Made by a program: the position numbers and the translations under genes. Of a stretch of 7,470 nucleotides of DNA, positions 1-6,414 are shown in pieces. The DNA comes from Bacteroidota bacterium (GTDB lineage: Bacteria; Bacteroidota; Bacteroidia; Cytophagales; Cyclobacteriaceae). The notes beneath the pieces were generated by a model. It was not told the origin of the DNA and did no database searches. It saw only the letters and a list, made by a program, of their open reading frames with translations. The stretch covers positions 1 to 7,470 of the forward strand of contig JAHEMS010000149.1 of NCBI GenBank assembly GCA_024643595.1. Direction: 5' to 3'. The first letter of the stretch is position 1, and every line of letters starts with the position of its first letter.

Positions 1-783
1 TTTATGATTTAATAGCGCAGAGGCGTTCAGGCGATAGCGATCACCATGACCGGCGCCAATGGCAACGGCACCATTGGTACCTTGTTCTTCATTTTTTTTC
101 AAAATAATATTAATGATACCTCCCTCCGAATCGGCATCATACTTAGCAGAAGGATTATTAATAATTTCAATTCGGTCAATGCTGCTGGCCGGAATTTGCT
201 GTAATTGTGCGGCACGATCTATACCGGCAATTCCTGAGACGCGACCGTTGATTAAGGTAAGTGGAGTTTTGCCGCGTAAGGTAACTTCACCATCTGCGCT
301 TACCAACACGCCAGGCATGTTCTTTAGCAGATCAGCTGCGGTGCCTCCAATTTGAGTAATATTATCTGCTGCTTTGACGATGAAGCCTTCATCTGTTTTT
401 TGAATTAGTTCTCTGGCTGCCACAACTTCCACCGAATTTAACAAGAGGGCGTCTGCTTCAATTGGGATGACATTCAAGTTAATATTCGGATGAGTGGTAT
501 CCACGGATACTTCTATCTTTCTGGAAATAAAACCAATCATTTGAATATGCAACACATAGTTTCCTGACTTTATCTTCTCAAGGAGAAAGTTACCTGCCGC
601 GTCAGTTACAGTGCCGGCAATAATTTTAGTAGAATCATTATTGAGGGTTAGAAAAGCATTGGCGTATTCTATCAGGTTATTATTTTCTTTAACTGTTCCT
701 TTTATAATGCCAATTCCTTGGCCAAATAAATACACGCTTTTAAGCAGCAACGAAATAATAAGAAGTGAAAAACGAATATTCAT
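1..783 (-). CDS. TonB-dependent outer-membrane beta-barrel receptor, N-terminal part (cut by left edge)
   Basis: This frame is open for exactly 261 codons from an ATG at 783 to the window edge, with no stop, so it is the 5' part of a longer gene. Residues 1-22 form a signal peptide ending LFGQ. Residues about 25-115 are a carboxypeptidase-regulatory-like beta-sandwich (GIIKGTV, then GTVTDAAGNFLLEKIKSGNY). Residues about 125-230 are a TonB plug: DLLKNMPGVLVSADGEVTLR, LINGR, then IPASSIDRIEIINNPSAKYD and GGIINIILKK. The IPASSI...NPSAKYDA...GGIINIILKK pattern is that of the outer-membrane beta-barrel family proteins common in Bacteroidota; most of the barrel would lie beyond the left edge. The family sits in the outer membrane, but the substrate cannot be read from this part. 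No SusD-type gene is adjacent on the visible side, so SusC is not supported. The start has no Shine-Dalgarno motif, as is usual in this phylum. Confidence 0.93.
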   Translation of the reverse strand, partial: MNIRFSLLIISLLLKSVYLFGQGIGIIKGTVKENNNLIEYANAFLTLNNDSTKIIAGTVTDAAGNFLLEKIKSGNYVLHIQMIGFISRKIEVSVDTTHPNINLNVIPIEADALLLNSVEVVAARELIQKTDEGFIVKAADNITQIGGTAADLLKNMPGVLVSADGEVTLRGKTPLTLINGRVSGIAGIDRAAQLQQIPASSIDRIEIINNPSAKYDADSEGGIINIILKKNEEQGTNGAVAIGAGHGDRYRLNASALLNHK

Positions 784-1027
784 ATTTGCTTAAAATGTGA
801 ATGGCTATGCCAATTATAACACGTAAATAACAGGTAATTTTAAATCCTCATGAATACGCTTACTGTCTGGATTTCAGTACTTAGACAAGTATGTTTTATA
901 TTTTATTCCCGACATGCCAGACTGATGATTAGCGTTTCAGAATTTGTACTTCAAAGAACGGACAAAAGTTTCTGATAAGCGGTCTGAAGCAATTATTCAG
1001 CAAAGACAGGTAGCAATAGCATGAGAA

Positions 1028-1630
1028 CTACTTTTTAGTGGTTTTTATTTGGCTGGGATCATAGGCAGCACCTGCAGCCACTTGCACCATAGTAAAACGT
1101 ACTTTAGTTGGAAAATAGTTTTCATGATCAACACGTTTGTGTGCATGTCCTTGTCCTCCACTATCGTCTTTGATGACCAGGTCCATTTGTTTTATTCCTT
1201 CTGTCCAGATGATGGATTCGTTTTCCCAAAATGATGTCATTGGCACATCTTTTTCATACACGCCAGGTTCAGTATACAAACCAGTGTTGGTGCAACCGTA
1301 ACCATTGCCCTGACCTTTGTTGGGTATATAGCAAAGACTCCAGGTCGTGGGGGCTTTACTCGGCTTTTCCAACACCTCCATGCGAATGTGTACTGTGCCG
1401 TTACGATAGTCGATGGGCGTGGTCCAGTCTTTAGGCCGATCAGGATTTAACAGATGACCATACATATAATAGTGTGACTTACTGGGCTTGGAGTTATCCG
1501 CATTCTCTTTGGTATAAGTAAATTCAGTGTCAAAAAGGGTAAACTGTTGAGCCTGCAGCGCGGGAGCCGATAGCCATCCTATGGTTATCATGAAAAGGAT
1601 TTGATAATAACGTGTCATTTGAATTATCAT
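1028..1630 (-). CDS. Secreted conserved protein of unknown function, 200 aa
   Basis: I do not recognise a named function. An ATG at 1630 gives 200 residues; an ATG at 1618 (residue 5) would give a more typical signal peptide and is equally possible. The hydrophobic leader ends APALQA, with likely cleavage after residue 27, so the product is probably exported. The mature part is about 170 residues with alternating polar and hydrophobic stretches suggesting beta strands, several tryptophans (69, 98, 135, 142), two cysteines (100 and 113) that could pair, a KGQGNGYGC glycine-rich turn and a GGQGHAHKR motif at about 158-166. There is no transmembrane segment after the leader and no lipobox. The even spacing of strands and aromatics suggests a beta-sandwich, perhaps carbohydrate-binding; this is inference only. 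It lies 121 bases downstream of the secreted esterase on the same strand, and the two might work together outside the cytoplasm. Confidence 0.85.
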   Translation of the reverse strand: MIIQMTRYYQILFMITIGWLSAPALQAQQFTLFDTEFTYTKENADNSKPSKSHYYMYGHLLNPDRPKDWTTPIDYRNGTVHIRMEVLEKPSKAPTTWSLCYIPNKGQGNGYGCTNTGLYTEPGVYEKDVPMTSFWENESIIWTEGIKQMDLVIKDDSGGQGHAHKRVDHENYFPTKVRFTMVQVAAGAAYDPSQIKTTKK

Positions 1631-1751
1631 AATTGCGTAATGGTTTATATGCGTTCAGTATTTCTGTTCAACTCATCAAACAAGTTGGTTGATATTCTTA
1701 ATAACTATTCTATCCATGGAGATTGTAATATAACCTCTCAAGCTAATATCT

Positions 1752-2621
1752 TTAAAGTTGTCTTTTGAAAAATTCCCATGCTTCCACATGTACGTCAATG
1801 TCGTTGGGATAATCATGTTTACCACCAATCACCTTCAATAACACGATTTCCGGCTTTCCGATTTCTTTATAGGTGTAACGCTCAATAGTTTTACCGTCGG
1901 TAGGGTCGGTGTCAGGAACAGGTTCTTTTAATGGGTCTCCTTCGTATCCAGCCAGTGAGGCCCAATATTGAAAAGTACGATCTGTAGAGCGTACATTGCC
2001 CATGATAAAAGTTCCGGATTGCATCATGCCACCCTGATAAGGATTAAGTGGATCATCAGTTCCGTTTATAATCATTATAGGAATAGCAACTTTTGATTCT
2101 GAACAATCCAGGTTATCGTTATCTGGTAGGTTAGCGATAATTGCAGTCACCGCCTTAAACTTACCTGGCATAGTCATAGCTAGTTTATAACACATGTGCC
2201 CACCGCCTGATGTACCCGCGGCAAATACTTTTTGATCACTGATTTTATATTTGGACTGGAAATATTTAATCATACAATTAAAATATGCAGCCTCATCAAT
2301 GTCTATCATATTAGCTTCTGAATTGGCCGATTTACGGCATTCGTTCCAATAATTTTTATATCCATTGGGATATACCAGCACCAAGTTTTCTGAATCTAAA
2401 CGCTGAGCAAGATTACTAGTTCGTTTAATCATATTCTTGCCATTACCCCCAGATCCATGTATAATAAACATAAGGCTGCCACCGGGCTTCAAATTTGGTG
2501 GGGTGATAAAATAAAATCCACGGTAGTGCCCATTTACAAGAAGGGAGTCGCTTGCCTGAGCTGAAACCTGAAGGACATTACACAGCAGGCCTAGGAAAAA
2601 AAGTGGGGTTACTATTTTCAT
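1752..2621 (-). CDS. Secreted LpqC/PHB-depolymerase-like alpha/beta-hydrolase esterase
   Basis: This is an alpha/beta hydrolase of the polyhydroxybutyrate depolymerase/feruloyl esterase-like group (LpqC, COG3509 type). With the ATG at 2621 it has 289 residues. A TTG at 2624 directly precedes this ATG and is a less likely start. A signal peptide ends VSA (cleavage near residue 21). The oxyanion-hole strand is FIIHGSGGNG (His55-Gly56). The nucleophile elbow is GTSGGG with Ser138. The acid is probably Asp190 in GTDDPLNPYQGG, and the catalytic His is His269 in GGKHDYP. The WNECR...DIDEAAYF segment matches the WNxxR...DD-F signature of the family. The length is typical and all catalytic residues are present, so the enzyme should be active on an ester. 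The natural substrate (polyester, feruloyl or acetyl ester) cannot be told from sequence. No carbohydrate-binding or PHB-binding domain is attached. Confidence 0.92.
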   Translation of the reverse strand: MKIVTPLFFLGLLCNVLQVSAQASDSLLVNGHYRGFYFITPPNLKPGGSLMFIIHGSGGNGKNMIKRTSNLAQRLDSENLVLVYPNGYKNYWNECRKSANSEANMIDIDEAAYFNCMIKYFQSKYKISDQKVFAAGTSGGGHMCYKLAMTMPGKFKAVTAIIANLPDNDNLDCSESKVAIPIMIINGTDDPLNPYQGGMMQSGTFIMGNVRSTDRTFQYWASLAGYEGDPLKEPVPDTDPTDGKTIERYTYKEIGKPEIVLLKVIGGKHDYPNDIDVHVEAWEFFKRQL

Positions 2622-2724
2622 CAACCCAAGATAGCGATTTCGTTGAATGTGTTTTTATAGGATAAATTTATTTTTTTAGTGATCCGGCTGGATTTATTAT
2701 AATGAGTGGCTAATGGATCCTTTC

Positions 2725-2753
2725 TCAATCACTTCGAAATGCTCGGTGATTGA
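2725..2753 (-). repeat. Inverted repeat/hairpin after the GNAT gene, possible terminator
   Basis: TCAATCAC at 2725-2732 and GTGATTGA at 2746-2753 are perfect reverse complements. Read on the minus strand, the 8-bp stem can continue for three more pairs (CGA with TCG) after a two-base AA bulge, leaving a 5-base loop. It begins 15 bases after the acetyltransferase stop codon, where a transcript-end structure would be expected. The stem is not GC-rich and no U-tract follows on either strand, so it is not a canonical intrinsic terminator. It could equally be a protein-binding palindrome. Confidence 0.45.
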
Positions 2754-2768
2754 TCTTATACGGCAAAG

Positions 2769-3281
2769 TCAATTACGATAGAGTAACACCTCTTCACCGG
2801 TAAGGGGTAGGTGAATTGGTTGAATATAACTGAGACCTAATTTCATTAGCAGTTTTATGGAGTGTTCATTTCCAGGTAAAGTAATGGCACAAATCGTGTT
2901 ATGCTGAAGAATCCACTTAGCATAGAATAGTGAAGACTGGGCTGCTTCAAATGCAAATCCTTTTCCATTGAAGTCTGGTAAAAATGCAAACCCGATGTCA
3001 GGATGCTCTAAATAATCCCTTCGAAGAATACCGCACATTCCAATGGGCTTTTGCGTTTCTTTTAATTCAACCAGCCACAGACCAAATCCATTTTCCCGGT
3101 AGCTTTTTATTGGCCCATTAAATAGATAGCACTTTGCTTGTTCTTCTGATTTGACATTTCGCTCACCGATGTATTTAAGCCATCCTGGTGTGTTGAGTAA
3201 TTCTACGATGAATACCGCATCCTCTGAAGATAATTCTCTCAGGCGTAATCGTTCGGTTTCCTGCAGGTAAGTCGCTATCAT
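2769..3281 (-). CDS. GNAT-family N-acetyltransferase (RimJ/RimL type)
   Basis: A complete 170-residue GNAT acetyltransferase starting at ATG 3281. The N-terminus has the usual RimJ/RimL-type opening (TERLRLRELSSEDA, residues 9-22). The acetyl-CoA-binding motif A region is DIGFAFLPDFNGKGFAFEA at 95-113; the GxG is intact but an Asp stands where many members have Gln or Arg. The later family motif NEHSIKLLMKLGL at 138-150 corresponds to the typical NxxSxxLLxKLGF. The predicted reaction is transfer of acetyl from acetyl-CoA to an amino group; the acceptor (ribosomal protein N-terminus, small amine or antibiotic) cannot be predicted. There is no signal peptide, so it is cytoplasmic, unlike most neighbours. 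The gap to the upstream serine hydrolase stop is only 21 bases, so the two are probably on one transcript. Confidence 0.93.
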   Translation of the reverse strand: MIATYLQETERLRLRELSSEDAVFIVELLNTPGWLKYIGERNVKSEEQAKCYLFNGPIKSYRENGFGLWLVELKETQKPIGMCGILRRDYLEHPDIGFAFLPDFNGKGFAFEAAQSSLFYAKWILQHNTICAITLPGNEHSIKLLMKLGLSYIQPIHLPLTGEEVLLYRN

Positions 3282-3302
3282 TAATTGCTGCTTAATTCCA
3301 TT

Positions 3303-4451
3303 TTATTTAATGAAATGATCATACAAACTATTGATGATCATTCGGTGCGCAAGTTGTATGCCATTTACAAGATGAGTATTGCATCCATTGGTAATAACCA
3401 CGATTCCAAATTTTTCTTTGGGATGAAAAAACATGGCACTATATAGTCCATAGGCGGAGCCAGTGTGTCCGGTCATCACTTTACCGGGGATCAAATCCTT
3501 AAGATTACTGATCGCAAGTCCATACCCTTCTTCCTCGGATATCGGGGTCTGCATTAAAGATGAGCTCTTACTCGAAATGATGGTCACGCCTTTGGAGCTC
3601 CCTCCATTCATATGCATGATCATGTATTTGGCCAAGTCATTCGCTGAAATTTTCATTCCACCGGTAGGTGAAAAGATAGGCGTGCTATAACCCATCACAT
3701 AGTTTTTAATCTCTTCCCTTCGGGGTGCATAAGCGGAAGGGGAGGAGGTGAATTTATGGGTTACAGAATCATAGGCGTAGAGTGTCGCAAACCGAGTGTT
3801 GTCCAGAGAATCTACACAATATCCTCCATAAATTTTCAGCGGATCAAGAATGTGATGTTTCACATATTGATCAAATCGTTCTCCGGAAGTTTTCTCAATT
3901 AGAGTGCCAACCATGTTATAGTTGAGATTACAATATTGATAGTCTTTCCCTGGTTCATAATCATTAAAGCACTTTGCCCATTCCGCATTTTTTTCTGGGT
4001 TAATCACATCGATTGTAAAATATCCCTGGCTGTCATTGATGCTCGACGTATGCGACATTACCATTTTAAGAGTAATGATGGTATTTGGAAATTTTGGATT
4101 TCTGATTTGAAAGCCCATTAATTTACTGAAGTCGTCATCCAGCGAAATCTTCTTCGCTTCTACCAATTGCATGATGGATGTGGCAGAAAATGATTTTGAG
4201 ATTGAGGCAATCCTAAAAATATTCTGGTCCGTGAGGGGTGTGTCGTTTTCAAGGTCTTTCCGCCCAAAAGAATGGGTGTATATGATGTCGTTATTTTTCA
4301 CCACAGCTACCTGTAGCCCTACCATGTTGAGCTGCTTCATGATAGCTTTCAGATCTTGTTCGGCTTTGTCGGTTTGACTTGCGCCGTAAACGCATACCGA
4401 AACAAGTAATAAAAACGTGAAAAAAAAGCGACGGAAATGATGTGAATTCAT
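3303..4451 (-). CDS. Secreted serine hydrolase of the beta-lactamase class C/PBP4* fold
   Basis: This is a penicillin-binding-protein-like serine hydrolase (Pfam Beta-lactamase, PF00144 type). I chose the ATG at 4451 because it begins a normal signal peptide (MNSHHFRRFF followed by a hydrophobic core, cleavage near residues 23-25), giving 382 residues. An ATG at 4562 in the same frame, preceded by an A-rich stretch, would add 37 residues and give 419. With the short numbering the catalytic SxxK is Ser83-Ile-Ser-Lys86, the YxN is Tyr173-Cys-Asn175 in YCNLNYNMVG, and the KTG equivalent is His329-Thr-Gly331 in TGHTGSAYG. All three motifs are intact, so the enzyme is probably active. Members act as esterases, D-amino-acid peptidases or, less often, true beta-lactamases; resistance should not be inferred. 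It probably works in the periplasm or outside the cell. The GNAT gene follows after 21 bases. Confidence 0.92.
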   Translation of the reverse strand: MNSHHFRRFFFTFLLLVSVCVYGASQTDKAEQDLKAIMKQLNMVGLQVAVVKNNDIIYTHSFGRKDLENDTPLTDQNIFRIASISKSFSATSIMQLVEAKKISLDDDFSKLMGFQIRNPKFPNTIITLKMVMSHTSSINDSQGYFTIDVINPEKNAEWAKCFNDYEPGKDYQYCNLNYNMVGTLIEKTSGERFDQYVKHHILDPLKIYGGYCVDSLDNTRFATLYAYDSVTHKFTSSPSAYAPRREEIKNYVMGYSTPIFSPTGGMKISANDLAKYMIMHMNGGSSKGVTIISSKSSSLMQTPISEEEGYGLAISNLKDLIPGKVMTGHTGSAYGLYSAMFFHPKEKFGIVVITNGCNTHLVNGIQLAHRMIINSLYDHFIK

Positions 4452-4562
4452 GGAGTACGTGTAAAGCGATTTATTAGAGCCTGAGCCATTGTTTTTCGTC
4501 ACCGCTATAGCAATACCACCAAGTTTGTAGCTATCCAAATACGGTTTTATCAGGTTGCCCAT
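4452..4562 (-). other. In-frame 37-codon leader resembling a serine hydrolase N-terminus (remnant or true 5' extension)
   Basis: The 37 codons from ATG 4562 run without a stop into the serine hydrolase start at 4451. They read MGNLIKPYLDSYKLGGIAIA followed by VTKNN, then a Gly/Ser/Asn-rich segment. The stretch GIAIAVTKNN resembles GLQVAVVKNN in the downstream mature hydrolase (residues 45-54 of the short form; 6 of 10 identical), and the preceding helix-like LIKPYLDSYKL matches the position of LKAIMKQLNM. This is the usual first helix and first strand of the family. No signal peptide precedes it, and an in-frame TGA lies about 30 bases upstream of the ATG. The ATG is preceded by AAGAAAAAA, a favourable context in Bacteroidota. 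It could be the relic of a second, deleted hydrolase gene or a real N-terminal extension that would bury the signal peptide. The resemblance is short and could be chance. Confidence 0.4.
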
Positions 4563-4602
4563 TTTTTTCTTATGTGAGAGGAATTTTTGTTTTGATCATA
4601 AA

Positions 4603-5031
4603 TTAATGAGCCCCTTTTACATAAGCCCACTTTTGTTCCTGCTTCAGCGTAAGTTCGATCATGGCAGAAGGTACCACCACGGCACTGGAAAGCAGATCTT
4701 CCTTTTTTATATTTTTTCGTTTCATTGTATTGCTGCAAGCGGCAAAGACGACTCCCTTGCTACTCCATTCAGCAACTTGTGCTGCAGCTTTTGATTTTGT
4801 GGTCTGTAAGAGTTCAAGTCCGCCTCCATGGCAGACTACTTCAACCTGAGCATTTGGCCATGCGGTACGAATATTTTTTACTTGCCCTACTACGGATGCT
4901 TGTGATACGGAATCACTGTTGGTGAATTGCATCACGATTTTATGTTTTTTCATGTCGAGTACACCGTCTGTCGGTTGCGCAAACAAATTGGAGCAGGAAA
5001 CAATAAGCGAAAGCAAGAATAAAAGTTTCAT
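4603..5031 (-). CDS. Exported DsrE/DsrF-like family protein, 142 aa
   Basis: A small protein of the DsrE/DsrF-like fold (COG1416 type), starting at ATG 5031. The leader MKLLFLLSLIVSCSNLFAQ could be cut after LFA (residue 18) by signal peptidase I. It also contains I-V-S-C at 10-13, which fits a lipobox, so it may instead be a lipoprotein anchored at Cys13. The mature domain has the family's landmarks: KIVMQFTNSD (first strand), VEVVCHGGGLELL with Cys67 at 63-75, GVVFAACSNTMKRKNI with Cys99 at 93-108, and a C-terminal VVVPSAMIELTLKQEQKWAY. Cytoplasmic relatives relay sulfur through a conserved cysteine; Cys67 and Cys99 are candidates, but no other sulfur-metabolism gene is present, so that role is not supported here. 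The stop is 40 bases before the first possible start of the serine hydrolase, compatible with one operon. Confidence 0.88.
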   Translation of the reverse strand: MKLLFLLSLIVSCSNLFAQPTDGVLDMKKHKIVMQFTNSDSVSQASVVGQVKNIRTAWPNAQVEVVCHGGGLELLQTTKSKAAAQVAEWSSKGVVFAACSNTMKRKNIKKEDLLSSAVVVPSAMIELTLKQEQKWAYVKGAH

Positions 5032-5195
5032 AATATTGGTTATTTAGATGAATCAAGATACTAAAAGTTCCCGACGTTGATTTACCATTTATAGAATTGG
5101 ATTGGATTCAGTCAGGTATAATTCTAATGGTTAACACGAATAGGTATCTGGTATAGACTTTAACCGCCGAGAACTATAGTAAAAGATTCTTATGA

Positions 5196-6320
5196 TTACG
5201 ATTTGTACCTCGCGCCCAAAACGGTCATAATAATAAATAGGATAGCGACAAACCACAACGCTAATCGCAATGATTGCCAATCGGCAATAAAACCTATGAT
5301 AGGTGGACCAAATAAAAATCCACTATATCCTACTGTGGTCACCATCGCTAATCCGACTCCAGGGGAAAGATTTTTCGTGTTGCCGGCAATACTATAAGCA
5401 ATAGGCACGATTGATGAAAGTCCTAACCCGGTAACAAACAATCCCACAATAGCAAGGTAGGGATGAACGAATACTAAAGTCATGGTTAAACCAAGTGTAG
5501 AAATAATGCCCAGGTAAATCATCAGTCTTGTGTCCCCAAGTTTAGCACGCATTGAATCTCCAAAGAATCGTCCGATCGTCATCGCCAGGGCAAATGATGA
5601 CAATCCAATCGGTGCAAGTGCTTTACTCGCACCAGCAATATTTTCCATAAAGTTGGTACTCCAGTCTGCCATGGCGCCTTCCCCCAGCATACAACAAAAC
5701 GCGATGACGCCAATACTAACCATTGCTGCATTCGGCAGGCGGAAGGCTGGTCCTTCAGAAACTTTTTTTTGAGGCTTGTCATGGATGAGATGATAACGTG
5801 ACCAGGCTGCTCCCAAAAGACTTACCGCTATTACAATACTCAAATGAACAAATAGGGTGGATTGCAATTTTACAAATAGCGCTCCACAACCGGCACCTGC
5901 CACCATGCCGATACTGAACAAGGCGTGAAAGGAGGTCATGATTGGTTTACGGTATTGTTGCTCAACCATTACTGCCTGTGCATTCATACTTACATCCAGC
6001 ATGCCGGCTGTAATGCCCATAATGAAAAAGATTAATACCAAACCAGGTAGGCTTGTCATTATCGGAACCAATGGAACGAATAGGCAGTACAAAAACACGG
6101 CAGTGATAGCAATTCTTCGACTTCCGTTTTGAATGATTAGCCACCCGGTAAAGGGCATGGCCAACAATGCGCCGAGTGATGTCGAAAGCAGCACCATTCC
6201 GAAAGTGCCGTTGTCGATGGTAAATATTTCTTGAACACGCGGGAAGCGTGCGGCTAAATTGGCGTGAACAAATCCGTTGATGAAGAATAAAAGTTTTACT
6301 GCGATGCGTGGTGGGGTCAC
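5196..6320 (-). CDS. Major facilitator superfamily transporter, YbjJ-like
   Basis: A 374-residue inner-membrane transporter with about twelve hydrophobic segments, resembling the YbjJ-type group within the MFS. The start is GTG at 6320: an in-frame TAA lies 21 bases upstream with no ATG between, and the first transmembrane helix (LLFFINGFVHANLAARFPRV, residues 10-29) needs this start. Recognisable landmarks are GALLAMPFTGWLI after helix 2, GMLDVSMNAQAVMVE at 106-120, GEGAMADWS at 213-221, and GRFFGDSMRAKLGDTRL at 250-266, which is the second-half counterpart of the MFS loop motif. A charged central loop (about 178-195, DKPQKKVSEG) separates the two halves. Relatives are annotated as sugar or drug transporters, but the substrate is not determinable from sequence. 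It starts 94 bases after the stop of the upstream gene and is followed by a 164-base gap. Confidence 0.92.
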   Translation of the reverse strand: MTPPRIAVKLLFFINGFVHANLAARFPRVQEIFTIDNGTFGMVLLSTSLGALLAMPFTGWLIIQNGSRRIAITAVFLYCLFVPLVPIMTSLPGLVLIFFIMGITAGMLDVSMNAQAVMVEQQYRKPIMTSFHALFSIGMVAGAGCGALFVKLQSTLFVHLSIVIAVSLLGAAWSRYHLIHDKPQKKVSEGPAFRLPNAAMVSIGVIAFCCMLGEGAMADWSTNFMENIAGASKALAPIGLSSFALAMTIGRFFGDSMRAKLGDTRLMIYLGIISTLGLTMTLVFVHPYLAIVGLFVTGLGLSSIVPIAYSIAGNTKNLSPGVGLAMVTTVGYSGFLFGPPIIGFIADWQSLRLALWFVAILFIIMTVLGARYKS

Positions 6321-6414
6321 TTTGATATCTAGTAAATTTTAAAAGTACGTTATTCCCACTAAGATCACGGATTCGTCTATTTATTTATTTACGGCAAGAA
6401 TTGAAAACAGGCTA

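Noticed and set aside
1..783. SusC-type receptor of a polysaccharide utilisation locus
   Set aside because: The plug motifs fit the outer-membrane beta-barrel family instead, and no SusD, glycosidase or sulfatase gene is visible in the window.
59..793. Plus-strand open frames (59-355 and 611-793) that could be read as small proteins
   Set aside because: They lie antisense to the clearly recognisable TonB receptor gene, have low-complexity hydrophobic translations and match no family.
784..1027. Promoter for the TonB receptor in the longest intergenic gap
   Set aside because: Minus-strand near matches such as TGTCTTTG exist, but none has the full TAnnTTTG box with a correctly spaced TTTG upstream; calling one would be guesswork.
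2622..2624. TTG as the start of the LpqC-like esterase
   Set aside because: An ATG follows immediately in frame and gives a normal signal peptide, so the extra codon is unnecessary.
3303..4451. Antibiotic-resistance beta-lactamase
   Set aside because: The SxxK, YxN and HTG motifs are shared by many esterases and peptidases of the fold, and nothing specific to true AmpC enzymes is evident.
4550..4738. Minus-strand 62-codon frame bridging the DsrE-like gene and the hydrolase leader
   Set aside because: It overlaps the end of the DsrE-like gene in another frame, and its translation has no recognisable domain or leader.
4555..4925. Overlapping plus-strand frames opposite the DsrE-like gene
   Set aside because: They are antisense shadows of a gene with clear family motifs, and their composition reflects the opposite strand.
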